Shown here piece after piece: positions 43,533 through 52,227 of a stretch of 64,000 nucleotides of DNA. The DNA lies in NCBI RefSeq assembly GCF_001894805.1, contig NZ_BCWX01000001.1:496001-560000 (forward strand), written 5' to 3'. This DNA comes from Rhodococcus globerulus NBRC 14531 (lineage in GTDB: Bacteria; Actinomycetota; Actinomycetes; Mycobacteriales; Mycobacteriaceae). Numbering within the stretch: position 1 is the stretch's first letter; every line of letters starts with the position of its first letter. Both the position numbers and the translations under genes were made by a program. Below the pieces are notes generated by a model that ran no database searches, was not told the origin of the DNA, and saw nothing but the letters and a program-made list of their open reading frames with translations.

Positions 43533-44144
43533 ATGAGTACGGGAGAGCTCTCGACCAAACAAAAACTTCTCGAAGTCGCGGAAGAACTCTTTGCCACGAA
43601 GGGGATTGAGGCGACGCTGGTCGGTGACATCGTTTCGGGTGCGGGCCAACGCAATCCGTCGGCGCTTCGGTATCACTTCGGCTCCCGCGAAGGCATACTC
43701 CAGGCGATTCGGGAGAAGTATCTGGTGCAGTTGGAGTCTCGACGAACCGTGATGCTGGCAAACTGGCAAGGCGATGTCACCCCGCGCGAGTGCGTCGAAC
43801 TGATCGTGGCGCCGCTGGGGGAGATGCTCACCAGCGAAGCGGGCCGCAGATACCTGCGCATTCTCGGCCAGACCATTTATCAGCTCGAACCCGAGCAGAT
43901 AGATCAGGTACCGCCGAAGTATCCCAGCCTCGTCAGATCCATCGAGTTGCTGCGCGAATCCATCGGCCACCTGCCCGGCCCGCTGGTGGACGAGCGTGTG
44001 CGCGGCGCAATTCTGCTTGCCACCGCAATGCTAGCCGTCCGGGCACGTGATCTGACCGGGCGCCGCCGATTGCCGCTCTCGGCGGCGGACTTTCAAGTGA
44101 ACGTCATCGACATGACGACAGCAGCCTTGACCGCCAATTCGTGA
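43533..44144 (+). CDS. TetR-family transcriptional regulator
   Basis: Protein of 203 residues. The N-terminal HTH is typical (KQKLLEVAEELFATKGIEAT, IVSGAGQRNPSALRYHFGSR), and the C-terminal all-helical ligand domain resembles TetR members with a C-terminal domain of unknown ligand. It is divergent from the secreted beta-propeller gene with a dyad between them, so local and auto-repression is likely. The gap is too short for two independent promoters, so binding should affect both genes. Confidence 0.88.
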   Translation: MSTGELSTKQKLLEVAEELFATKGIEATLVGDIVSGAGQRNPSALRYHFGSREGILQAIREKYLVQLESRRTVMLANWQGDVTPRECVELIVAPLGEMLTSEAGRRYLRILGQTIYQLEPEQIDQVPPKYPSLVRSIELLRESIGHLPGPLVDERVRGAILLATAMLAVRARDLTGRRRLPLSAADFQVNVIDMTTAALTANS

Positions 44145-44217
44145 AACTCTCCCGCTAAGCGGGCACCTCGGTTTGTGATGCACCTCACCTGGTTGTTCGA
44201 TTGTTAGACTCCTGTCC

Positions 44218-44904
44218 GTGTCCGCAACCGAAGACGTGTCCAGAGGACTTCCCGCAACGAGTTGGGCGGTCCTCGGAACGCTCACGTTCGGTGAGGAGCT
44301 GACAGGCAACGATCTCAAGAAATGGGCCGACTGGAGTGTCGGGTTCTTCTACTGGAGTCCGTCCATCAGTCAGGTGTATGCCGAGCTCAAGAAACTCGAG
44401 AAAATCGGGTTCGTGGAATCGCGGGTCGTGTCCGAACCGGGAGTGCGGGGTCGGCGCCTGTACGCGATTACCGAATCCGGAACCGAGGCAGTGCGCACCT
44501 GGTCGCGCGAAGCTCCTGTGGAGGTTCCCGTACTCAAACACGGTGTCATGCTTCGACTTTGGATGGGGCATCTCAATGACCCGCCACGGCTCAAGGCACT
44601 TGTCGGTGCGCATATCGCCAATGTCGAGGAGCAACTACGACGCGCGGAACTTCACGCAGACCACGCAGAAAACGAGCCCGCCTGGGCGTACTCCGTCATG
44701 ACATTGCGTTGGTCGGTACGCTACTTCCGGGCTGAAATCGACCTTGCGCGTGAACTACTCGACGATATCGACCGGGCGTCGGCAGAATTTGCCAAGGTCG
44801 CCGAATATGATCCCCTCGGGTCACCGATCCCGGTGTCGCCTGGCCGATGGAAGGACATCGAAGATCATGTCCTCTCACTCACCCAGGATCAGCGCGATAT
44901 CTGA
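44218..44904 (+). CDS. PadR-family transcriptional regulator
   Basis: Protein of 228 residues from a GTG start. The winged helix is PadR-like (SWAVLGTLTFGEELTGNDLK, SPSISQVYAELKKLEKIGFV, RRLYAITESGTEAV), followed by a helical dimerisation domain with AWAYSVMTLRWSVRYFRAEI. PadR proteins usually repress genes for detoxification or catabolism of phenolic or hydrophobic ligands. A PadR control of a C19-steroid cluster in Mycobacterium smegmatis is recalled, which would suit this location. Possible co-transcription with the TetR gene 73 bp upstream. Confidence 0.86.
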   Translation: MSATEDVSRGLPATSWAVLGTLTFGEELTGNDLKKWADWSVGFFYWSPSISQVYAELKKLEKIGFVESRVVSEPGVRGRRLYAITESGTEAVRTWSREAPVEVPVLKHGVMLRLWMGHLNDPPRLKALVGAHIANVEEQLRRAELHADHAENEPAWAYSVMTLRWSVRYFRAEIDLARELLDDIDRASAEFAKVAEYDPLGSPIPVSPGRWKDIEDHVLSLTQDQRDI

Positions 44905-44940
44905 GTAACCAGCTGCCCTCGGTCATGACCAACGTGTTGC

Positions 44941-45744
44941 TCACGCCCTGGCAGCGGTGGGCAGGTTTCGCAGCAGCTGCCGACGCTGCAAAGTCGGTGT
45001 GACAGTGTGAGATCCACCGTCGATGGCACGCCAGATCGCAGACGCGGCCATGCGGACGGGTGCTGCACTGATGTGATCGTTACGTAGCGCCTTCGTCGGC
45101 CCACAAATCGACACTGCGGCAACTGCCCGTCCGGGCAGTCCGATCGGTGCCGCCAGACAGCTGAAGCCGGCCAACCCACTCCCACTTTCGAAGGCCACAC
45201 CGGCCTCCCGAATCCGGGCACGCTGGGGATGCGTTGTGGATTGCGACTCGAATGCGAGCAGCGCCTGCCCCAAGGCAGTCGTGGGAGCATGACGCCGTTC
45301 CCCGACGCGCGTCGGGACAGCGGCGGCCAGGCGCCCGCCGATCTTCTCGAGATACACCACATCGGAGCCGTCGAGAATGCCGAGGTGAACAACAAATCCA
45401 GTGACGCGATACAGCTCGTGCAGCAGTGGCAACGCAGCTGTGTGCAGGCGATCCTGGTGTACGGCGAGAGAGCCCAACTCGACCAGGCGCATACCGAGCT
45501 CGTAGTCGCGGCCGTCGCGCCGTAGCCAGCGCATCGAGACCAGCCGCTCGAGTAGGCGGTGGGCGGACGACCGAGGAAGGCCGGTGCGGCGAACAATCTG
45601 GGCGAGTGTGAGGCGGCCAGGACCGTCGAAGGTGTCGAGGACGAGTGAGACGCGGTCGAGAACGGCAGTGGGTGTCGAGTCAACCCCCAGGTCAGCGGAA
45701 TCTAGCTTCACGGTCGCTACTTGGGACTCCAGTGCCATAGTCAT
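44941..45744 (-). CDS. IclR-family transcriptional regulator
   Basis: Protein of 267 residues. The HTH is IclR-like (LTLAQIVRRTGLPRSSAHRL, LERLVSMRWLRRDGRDYELG), followed by the ligand GAF-like domain (VVYLEKIGGRLAAAVPTRVG, TALGQALLAF, GFSCLAAPIGLPGRAVAAVS). Such regulators control degradation of aromatic and other carbon sources, often as activators. ATG 45744 is chosen because GAGGAG lies 11 bases upstream; GTG 45753 and ATG 45738 are also in frame. The palindrome at 45785-45803 is its probable operator. Confidence 0.88.
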   Translation of the reverse strand: MTMALESQVATVKLDSADLGVDSTPTAVLDRVSLVLDTFDGPGRLTLAQIVRRTGLPRSSAHRLLERLVSMRWLRRDGRDYELGMRLVELGSLAVHQDRLHTAALPLLHELYRVTGFVVHLGILDGSDVVYLEKIGGRLAAAVPTRVGERRHAPTTALGQALLAFESQSTTHPQRARIREAGVAFESGSGLAGFSCLAAPIGLPGRAVAAVSICGPTKALRNDHISAAPVRMAASAIWRAIDGGSHTVTPTLQRRQLLRNLPTAARA

Positions 45745-45784
45745 CGCGTCCACTACTCCTCTTCGATGAAAATCTGTGAGCTGG

Positions 45785-45803
45785 CTATTTCAATTAGAAA
45801 TAG
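45785..45803. promoter_or_regulatory. Candidate IclR operator
   Basis: CTATTTC-AATTA-GAAATAG is a perfect 7-bp dyad with an AT-rich centre, 41 bases upstream of the IclR start. A second palindrome, GTCATATGAC, follows directly. Confidence 0.6.
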
Positions 45804-45968
45804 TGTCATATGACTCGCGATTTGTGAAGTGAATCACGTAAACGTCCTGCATCTGGGCGTAGGGGCGTGGCGCGTTCGGGTTTTTGTGGGCGCCATTCCT
45901 GTCGACTGGGCGATCCGGCGCGCATGCGTGTCGCTTCGGTTTCAGATGTGCCCGATATGTCTCTTGAT

Positions 45969-45984
45969 TCGAATAAGTGTTCGA
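45969..45984 (+). promoter_or_regulatory. SOS box (LexA site)
   Basis: TCGAATAAGTGTTCGA differs by one base from the mycobacterial LexA consensus TCGAAC-N4-GTTCGA. It lies 33 bases before the DUF222/HNH start. Related 13E12-family genes in M. tuberculosis carry SOS boxes. Confidence 0.75.
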
Positions 45985-46016
45985 GTATCATTGTGGTCAA
46001 GGGTGGGGAGGCTCTG

Positions 46017-47357
46017 ATGACCACAGTCAGCGATTTTGTTTCGGTGGGGGATGTTGTAGCTGGCTCCGCTGCGGGTGTGCGTGGCAGGTTGTGGCAATTG
46101 CGCCCGGCGGAGGTTCGGGACGTTGCCGTGAGTGCGTCTGCGGAGATTCTTCGGTTGGAAGCGATTCGGGTTGCCGCGGTTGATGAGTTGGCGCTCAATC
46201 CTGATGAGCAGGTGCTGTGTTACCGGGGTGTTGGTCGGTGGTTGGCGGCGAACACGATGCTGCAGAATGCGGCCGGTAACAAGATCGCGGCTCTCGGTGC
46301 CGCGTTGCGGGTATTCCCGGATGTTGCCGCGCAGTTCGAGGCCGGCGACCTCTCGCTCGATCATGCGGCAATGATCGTCGCGTTCTGTGAATCTCCGCCA
46401 AAAGGAATGCCGGACAGGGCGTTACCGTCTTGCATGAAGACCCTTCTCGCTGCCGCATCCGGGGTGGAGGCGACCACCGTCAAACTCCGCTACGCGATTG
46501 CGGTTTTGGAGCGGATGTTCGAATCCGACGATGTCCCGCCGGGTGAGGACGATGACCTCAATGTCTTGCGGATTTCGCCGACGCTCAACGGTCGGGTGGC
46601 GATCAAGGGTGATTTCGACGCGCTCACTGGTGAAATGTTGTTGTCGGCTCCCTCGGGTTTGTCGATGCCGAAGCCAGCAGCGGAAGGAACCCCGGATCAG
46701 CGGTCCGCTGCCAAACGAACCGCCGACGCCTTCACGGAACTGATCCGCCGCTATCTCGACAACGCCATGACCGGTGTCGACGGCGGTCAGCGTCCGCACG
46801 TGAATGTGCACATCACCGCGAAAGACCTTGCCGAGCATCGGGAATGCGCCACCATGCGCAGCGATGTCGCAGCGGATTTCGATGAGCCTGATGTCGAAGA
46901 TCTGGACGTCGGGTACATGCCGTGGATGGGACCACTCAGTGTGAGCCTGACCCGGATGCTCGCCTGTGACTGCATGCTCTCCACAGTGTTGATGGACGGC
47001 AACGGCGCACCGCTGGATGCGACCCCGCACAAACGCCTCGTCACACCCGAGCAACGCACGGCGTTGATTGCCCGGGACAAAGGCTGCGCCTTCCCCAACT
47101 GTGATGCCGTACCGGCCTGGTGCGATGCCCACCATATAAAACCCTGGTCAACCGGAGGCTTGACGGTGATGGACAACCTCACCCTCCTCTGCCGAAATCA
47201 CCATCGATTGATCCACAGCACCAGCGGATTCCGCGGCATCTGGGAAATCAAAATGGGCGATGATCACAAACCCTGGTTTATCCCACCAGCTACGATCGAC
47301 CCGAAACAACGACGCCGACGCTCCACCACCCGCCAAGGCCCAGTCCACCGAGACTGA
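46017..47357 (+). CDS. DUF222 / HNH endonuclease family protein (13E12 type)
   Basis: Protein of 446 residues. Residues 1-300 are a DUF222 domain (AAVDELALNPDEQV..GVGRWLAA, MLQNAAGNKIAAL). The C-terminus is an HNH nuclease with zinc-knuckle Cys (CAFPNCDAVPAWCDAHHIKP, NLTLLCRNHHRLIH). GGGGAGG lies just before ATG 46017; longer frames overlap the SOS box. The family is repeated in mycobacterial and rhodococcal genomes and is often damage-induced, perhaps tied to mobile DNA. It interrupts the catabolic region and is oriented against the hsaC operon, which suggests insertion. Confidence 0.88.
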   Translation: MTTVSDFVSVGDVVAGSAAGVRGRLWQLRPAEVRDVAVSASAEILRLEAIRVAAVDELALNPDEQVLCYRGVGRWLAANTMLQNAAGNKIAALGAALRVFPDVAAQFEAGDLSLDHAAMIVAFCESPPKGMPDRALPSCMKTLLAAASGVEATTVKLRYAIAVLERMFESDDVPPGEDDDLNVLRISPTLNGRVAIKGDFDALTGEMLLSAPSGLSMPKPAAEGTPDQRSAAKRTADAFTELIRRYLDNAMTGVDGGQRPHVNVHITAKDLAEHRECATMRSDVAADFDEPDVEDLDVGYMPWMGPLSVSLTRMLACDCMLSTVLMDGNGAPLDATPHKRLVTPEQRTALIARDKGCAFPNCDAVPAWCDAHHIKPWSTGGLTVMDNLTLLCRNHHRLIHSTSGFRGIWEIKMGDDHKPWFIPPATIDPKQRRRRSTTRQGPVHRD

Positions 47358-47459
47358 ATTCGGCTCTGCCGGAACTGAATACCGTGTGAGAGCTTCGCAT
47401 CACCAGTCAAGACGATGCGAAGCCCACACGCATGCCTACGGGGTCCGAACACAGGAAAA

Positions 47460-47487
47460 GGGCTTGCGCACAAATGTGCGCAAGCCC
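47460..47487. terminator. Bidirectional terminator
   Basis: GGGCTTGCGCAC (47460-47471) pairs perfectly with GTGCGCAAGCCC (47476-47487). On the minus strand it is followed by TTTTCC, so it ends the hsaC operon, and it also faces the HNH gene. Confidence 0.82.
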
Positions 47488-47494
47488 TTCCCGG

Positions 47495-47526
47495 TAAAAA
47501 TTTACATCGCTTAAAATTTACATCGC
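47495..47526 (-). repeat. 16-bp tandem duplication across the hsaC stop codon
   Basis: TAAAAATTTACATCGC and TTAAAATTTACATCGC are adjacent 16-bp units with one difference. They duplicate the last Met codon and TAA stop of the HsaC-like gene plus nine following bases. Confidence 0.8.
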
Positions 47527-48429
47527 TGCCAGCGGTTCGCTGCCCGACCAGTCATGGCCCCAGTAACTGTCGGCGGTGATCTCCTCTGCCGAGTAGGAGT
47601 CCTGATCCACCTTCGATCCCTCGGTGCCGAACTCGATGTCCCAGCCGCCGGGTGCCCGGACGTAGAACGAGACCATCTTGTCGTTGGTGTGTCGACCCAG
47701 GGTCGAGGACACCGAGAATCCGTCCTTCACCACCCGGTCGAGTGCCTGGCCGACGGCGTCGAGTGTGTCGACCTCGACCATGATGTGAATCAGGCCGGGC
47801 GCGCCGCCGTGCGGGGCAGGGCACAGCGCCAAGCTGTGGTGGCGTTCGTTGACCCCGAGGAAGCGGATGCGCAGGGGGCCGAACTCCGGCGGCGCGGGCA
47901 GGCGGAATGCGCCACGCGGATAGAAGCCGAGAACATCGGTGTAGAAATCGAAGCTCGCAGCACTGTCCATGACCGGGAGAACAACGTGGCCAAGGCCCTG
48001 TGAGCCGGTGACAAATCGAGAGCCGAACGGCGTGACGACCGGGCTGTGATCGAGGATCGCGCCGTGGAAGATTTCCACAGTTGCGCCGCCGGGATCGGTG
48101 AAGGTGATGACCTCTTCGACTCGGCGTGCGTCGGCCTCGGCCAGGGGAAGTTGGTCGACCGCGGTGCCGAACTTCTCCAGCGCGGCCTGAACGCGTCGTA
48201 GCGCGTTGCGATCGGCCACCTCCCAGCCGATGCTGACGATCTCGTCGCGCTCGCCCTCGACGATGACGATGCGGGCGGCGCGCTCGTCGAGACGCAGGTA
48301 CAGCGCGTTCTCGTCCGGTCCGCTGCCCTTGGCGAAGCCAAGAACGTCGAATGCAAAAGTGCGCCAACGGTCCATGTCGTTGGTGGAGATCTTGACGTAG
48401 CCAAGTCCCTTGATGTCGGTGTGCGTCAT
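47518..48429 (-). CDS. hsaC: Extradiol ring-cleavage dioxygenase, HsaC/BphC-like
   Basis: Protein of 303 residues with two vicinal-oxygen-chelate modules. The iron ligands are His148 (GLGHVVL), His215 (LIHIMVEV) and Glu266 (WDIEFG). Conserved HHSLAL and SFYVRAPGG follow the BphC/HsaC family. It would cleave a catechol ring next to one hydroxyl, as HsaC does on the secosteroid catechol. It is the last gene of the operon with HsaA- and KshA-like genes. No HsaD-type hydrolase for the next step is encoded in the window. Confidence 0.86.
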   Translation of the reverse strand: MTHTDIKGLGYVKISTNDMDRWRTFAFDVLGFAKGSGPDENALYLRLDERAARIVIVEGERDEIVSIGWEVADRNALRRVQAALEKFGTAVDQLPLAEADARRVEEVITFTDPGGATVEIFHGAILDHSPVVTPFGSRFVTGSQGLGHVVLPVMDSAASFDFYTDVLGFYPRGAFRLPAPPEFGPLRIRFLGVNERHHSLALCPAPHGGAPGLIHIMVEVDTLDAVGQALDRVVKDGFSVSSTLGRHTNDKMVSFYVRAPGGWDIEFGTEGSKVDQDSYSAEEITADSYWGHDWSGSEPLAAM

Positions 48430-48447
48430 CGTGTGTTGTTCCTTATG

Positions 48448-49629
48448 TCAGATCATCGCCCGCAGCGGGCCCTGCGGATCGGCGCCGAGGCGGCTGAGGG
48501 AGGCAGCGTGGAATACGGTGCCGGGGACGTGGATTGCGTGATGCTGGCCGGCATGGGCGTCGCGCCAGAAGCGCTGCAGTGGCTTGTCCATGCGAAGGGC
48601 GTTGCCGCCGCACCGCGGGTAGACCTGGTCGATGGCATTGATGGCACGCCATGCAGCCTGAACCTGTGTCTGTCGACCTTCGGCGCGCTGCTCGAACGTC
48701 ACTTCCTTGCCTGCGTCGACGCGATCCCACATGCGATCGACATTGGCCAGCAAGGTGTCTCGCGCCGCGCGAATATCGGCCGTTGCCTGGCCGATGGCGA
48801 AGAGCGTGTACGGATCATCCTTGATCGCGGTGCCCTGGGCATTGATGCGATCAGCCTGGTATTCGTTGGCGTGGAACAGCATTCCCTCGCAAATGCCGAT
48901 GGTCGCGGCTGTGATCCCGAGTGGGAACATGTTCGACCAGGGCATCAGGTACAGCGTCTCGGTGCGTCCGTACTTGCGTACAGCGGTACCGTCGATGACC
49001 TCGTCGCAATCCATGACGCGGTAATCGGGAACGTACGCGTCCTTGACCACAAGATCTTTCGACCCCGTGCCGCGCAAACCCATGACGTCCCACGAGTCTT
49101 CGATGATCTCGTAGTCGGTGCGCGGAATGATCACGTGCAGCATGCGGGGCGGCATTTCCATGTTGCCGTCCTTGTCGCAGGCCATAGCGCCGAGGAACGC
49201 CCAATCACAATGGTCCGTACCGGAGGAAAACTGCCAGCGGCCGGAGAACTTGTACCCACCGTCGGTGGGAATACACATGCCGCCGGGCATATAGGGAGAG
49301 GCCATCCAGGTATCAGGATCGGAACCCCAGATTTCCTGCTGAACCTTCGGATCGGCAAACGCCAACTGCCACGGGTGAACTCCGACAATCCCGTGGACCC
49401 AACCAGCCGACGGATTCAGTGACGCCATCCGCATTACAGTTTCCGCGAACTCGCGCGGATGCGCCTCCATGCCGCCGTATTCCTTGGGCTGCAACATCCG
49501 GATCGACCCGGCGGCCTTCATCTTCTTGGCGGTATCGTCTGCCAACCGTCCGATTTTCTCGGCCTCGATACCTTCTTGGAAGATGTCGTCGGCCATCAAG
49601 TTGATCTGTTCGAGCACTTCGTAACTCAT
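48448..49629 (-). CDS. hsaA: Flavin-dependent monooxygenase, HsaA-like (acyl-CoA dehydrogenase fold)
   Basis: Protein of 393 residues of the two-component group D monooxygenases. RMLQPKEYGGMEAHPREFAE, SAGWVHGIVGVHPWQLAFAD and WDVMGLRGTGSKDLVVKDAY match HsaA. It should hydroxylate a phenol to a catechol with O2 and reduced flavin from the HsaB-like protein. ATG 49629 has AGGG upstream; a GTG six bases earlier is possible. The operon order is KshA-like, HsaA-like, HsaC-like, so each product feeds the next step. Confidence 0.86.
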   Translation of the reverse strand: MSYEVLEQINLMADDIFQEGIEAEKIGRLADDTAKKMKAAGSIRMLQPKEYGGMEAHPREFAETVMRMASLNPSAGWVHGIVGVHPWQLAFADPKVQQEIWGSDPDTWMASPYMPGGMCIPTDGGYKFSGRWQFSSGTDHCDWAFLGAMACDKDGNMEMPPRMLHVIIPRTDYEIIEDSWDVMGLRGTGSKDLVVKDAYVPDYRVMDCDEVIDGTAVRKYGRTETLYLMPWSNMFPLGITAATIGICEGMLFHANEYQADRINAQGTAIKDDPYTLFAIGQATADIRAARDTLLANVDRMWDRVDAGKEVTFEQRAEGRQTQVQAAWRAINAIDQVYPRCGGNALRMDKPLQRFWRDAHAGQHHAIHVPGTVFHAASLSRLGADPQGPLRAMI

Positions 49630-49681
49630 GGTCACCCTATGTTGTGTTGTGTCGTGTGGTCTCGGTCAGCACGGGCTCTGA

Positions 49682-50854
49682 TCAGGACGTGGTCTGAGGT
49701 GCCTGGGCTTCCCGGGCTGCGACGTTCTCGGCAACTTCCTGCTTCCAGCTCGCCACCGCGCGGGTGGTGTCGATCTCGAACTCGAAGCGCTTGGTCATGT
49801 CTTCGGTGACGTCCTCGACATCGGTGTAGAACTGGTTGTACCAACGCCGCAACTGATATACCGGGCCGTCTTCTTCGGAGAGAAGTGGATTGTCGATGGG
49901 AGCCTTGTTCTTCCAGATCTCCACGTCCTGAAGGAATCCCGTCTCGACGCCCTCGGTGAACTGCGCGGCCATGGCCGCAGTGTCCTCGTCGCTCATTCCG
50001 GGAAGCTTCTTCACCATGGCGCCGTACTGCAGCACGAAGGCGTTGTTCGAGATCGGGTAGTGGCAGTTGATCAGAACGGTCTCGATGATCTGACCGTTGG
50101 CCTCGCTCTTGAGCCAGTCGATCATGTACGACGGACCGAAATACGACGCGTCCGAACGAAGAACAGCGTTGGGATCGCCGTAGTTCGTGCCGCTGATGAC
50201 ATCCTCACGTCCCACCGACTCCATGTACTGGCTCGCGACATGACCTTCGAAGATGTTCTTGAAATACCGGGGGAAGGAGTAATGGATGTAGAAGAAGTGC
50301 GCCATGTCCACGACGTTGTCCACGATCTCGCGGCAATGCGAGCCTTCGATGGTGAGCGTGTTCCAGCTCCAGTCGCTCCACTCGCTGCTTCCGAACCCCT
50401 CGATCTCGGGGATGGTGACTTCTGCGGGCGGGGGATTGCCCTGGGGATCGTTCCAGACGAACAGCTGGCCGTTGCGCTCGAGTGTCGTCCATGCACGGGT
50501 CTTGGCCAGCGGCGGAACGCGTCGTGCGTACGGAATATCCGTACATTTTCCGTTACCGCCCCAACGCCAGTCGTGGAACGGGCACGCGATCGAATCGCCC
50601 TTGACCGTGCCCTGCGCCAGGTTGCCGCCCATGTGACGGCAGTAGGCGTCGAGGATCTTGATGTCGCCCTTACTGTCGGCGAAAACAACCAGGCTGGTGC
50701 CGAAGATTTCGATCTGGTGTGGCGTTCCGTCGCGATACGTCTTGCTGAGTCCGAGGCAATGCCACCCCCGAGCAAATCGCGCCGGGGGAGCCGCCGCCTC
50801 GATTTCGCGAATTTCCTCGTCTGCCGTTGTGGGTGAGTCCGTGCTGAGCGACAT
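49682..50854 (-). CDS. kshA: Rieske oxygenase, KshA-like (3-ketosteroid 9-alpha-hydroxylase)
   Basis: Protein of 390 residues. The [2Fe-2S] ligands are Cys72, His74, Cys91 and His94 (YCRHMGG, CPFHDWRW). The mononuclear iron site is Asp183, His186 and His191 (VVDMAHFFYIH). RFARGWHCLGL, KGDSIACPFHDWRWGG and CREIVDNVVDMAHFFYIHYS follow the KshA family, which hydroxylates C9 and opens ring B. Rhodococci carry several kshA paralogues, and this is probably a secondary one. ATG 50854 follows GGAGGAAG; the longer frame to 51028 is unconserved. A KshB reductase is not seen in the window. Confidence 0.87.
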   Translation of the reverse strand: MSLSTDSPTTADEEIREIEAAAPPARFARGWHCLGLSKTYRDGTPHQIEIFGTSLVVFADSKGDIKILDAYCRHMGGNLAQGTVKGDSIACPFHDWRWGGNGKCTDIPYARRVPPLAKTRAWTTLERNGQLFVWNDPQGNPPPAEVTIPEIEGFGSSEWSDWSWNTLTIEGSHCREIVDNVVDMAHFFYIHYSFPRYFKNIFEGHVASQYMESVGREDVISGTNYGDPNAVLRSDASYFGPSYMIDWLKSEANGQIIETVLINCHYPISNNAFVLQYGAMVKKLPGMSDEDTAAMAAQFTEGVETGFLQDVEIWKNKAPIDNPLLSEEDGPVYQLRRWYNQFYTDVEDVTEDMTKRFEFEIDTTRAVASWKQEVAENVAAREAQAPQTTS

Positions 50855-50960
50855 GTCTTCCTCCGAGCCGCGTCCGACGACGCTGTCAGTGATGTGATCC
50901 ACCCCATAGAACCGTTGGCGTGGTTGCCTCGGATACGGGCATTCCCGCTGGATGGAACAC

Positions 50961-52169
50961 TTACTCTCGGGACCGGAAACTCGCCCCGCGTCGCATGATG
51001 TGGGAGCGATCGAGTTCGGCGATGTCACGTACGCCCATGAGCGTCAGAGTCCGAGCGATCTCCTCGCGGAAAATCTCGAGAACGTGCGCGACGCCGTCCT
51101 CACCGCCAACCGCCAATCCATAGACGTACGGTCGGCCGATTCCGACCGCGGTCGCGCCGAGTGCAAGTGCCTTCACCACATCGCTGCCACGACGAATGCC
51201 GCCGTCCAGGTAGACGGGAACGCCGCCGGATCCGCCCACTCGATCAACTACCGCAGGCAGTGCTTCGATGCTCGAGAGCGCGCTGTCGAGTTGGCGTCCA
51301 CCGTGATTCGACACGACAATTCCGTCGGCACCCAGTCGGACAGCAGCAGCGGCATCATCCGGATCGAGAATGCCTTTGACGTACATCGGACCGTCCCACA
51401 GATCGCGGATCTTCGCCAAGTCGTCCCAGCACAGTTCCGGTCGCAGGAGACTGACCTGCTTCTGCGCCGATCGCACCGCGGCGGCGGCGCCTCGCTCGTC
51501 GACCAACATGCGCGACGAGATTCGCTGGTGTTTCAGGAAGTTGTAGGCCCAGCGGGGTTTGCGGGCCGCGTCGAGGACGCGGGACGGCGAGAGAGTGGGC
51601 GGAATCCCCATGCCTCGCTTACGCTCCCCCTCCCGGTTTCCGGTCACCGGAACGTCAACCGTCACGAACAACGCGCTGTACCCGGCGTGGTGTGCGCGGT
51701 CGATGAATTTCTTCGCCAACGATTCCCCGGTGCGGACGCTGGTCCACGGGTAAAGCTGGAAGAAATGGTTCTCGGAGGTCGCGTCCGCGATCTCCTCCAC
51801 GGTGTAGCTGGATGCCGTCGAGATAACCGCTCGCGTGCCAACGCGTTCGGCTGCCCGAGCGGCAGCTCGTTCACCGGTCCACTGGATAAGTCCGGTCATT
51901 CCGGTGGGAGAGAGGAAAACCGGGAGATCGAGCGCTGTGTTCCCCACTTTGGCGGACAGCCCTTGACCTTCGTTTCCGGTCAAAACCCGTGAGCGAAGCG
52001 CCCACTTGTCGAAATCATCGACGTTGGCGCGCAGCGTCAGCTCGTCCTCGGCGCCGCCGTCGACGTACGCCCAGATCATCGCGGGCAGTGCCTTGCGGGC
52101 ACGTTCGCGGTAGTCAGCGACGGTTATCGGTGACGTACGTGAGGACAGAGTGAATGCAATGGCCGACAT
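50961..52169 (-). CDS. FMN-dependent alpha-hydroxy-acid dehydrogenase
   Basis: Protein of 402 residues, a TIM barrel of the lactate/glycolate oxidase family: YVDGGAEDELTLR, FFQLYPW, WDGPMYVKGILDPDDAA, IVVSNHGGRQLD and GIRRGSDVVKALALGA. The catalytic His is in SNHGGRQ. It oxidises a 2-hydroxy acid to a 2-keto acid, probably passing electrons to quinone or oxygen. ATG 52169 has no strong ribosome site, so the start is uncertain. It lies in the KshA-HsaA-HsaC operon, where a hydroxy-acid side chain or lactate could be the substrate. Confidence 0.82.
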   Translation of the reverse strand: MSAIAFTLSSRTSPITVADYRERARKALPAMIWAYVDGGAEDELTLRANVDDFDKWALRSRVLTGNEGQGLSAKVGNTALDLPVFLSPTGMTGLIQWTGERAAARAAERVGTRAVISTASSYTVEEIADATSENHFFQLYPWTSVRTGESLAKKFIDRAHHAGYSALFVTVDVPVTGNREGERKRGMGIPPTLSPSRVLDAARKPRWAYNFLKHQRISSRMLVDERGAAAAVRSAQKQVSLLRPELCWDDLAKIRDLWDGPMYVKGILDPDDAAAAVRLGADGIVVSNHGGRQLDSALSSIEALPAVVDRVGGSGGVPVYLDGGIRRGSDVVKALALGATAVGIGRPYVYGLAVGGEDGVAHVLEIFREEIARTLTLMGVRDIAELDRSHIMRRGASFRSRE

Positions 52170-52227
52170 GGAGCCACTCAATCACCGGAGAATCGCCCGG
52201 TTGCCGCCTGATCCCGCTCGGTGGAAC

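Noticed and set aside
50900..50960. TAGAACCGTT resembling a KstR half-site before the KshA-like gene
   Set aside because: The spacing between AAC and GTT is wrong by one base, so it does not fit TnnAACnnGTTnnA.
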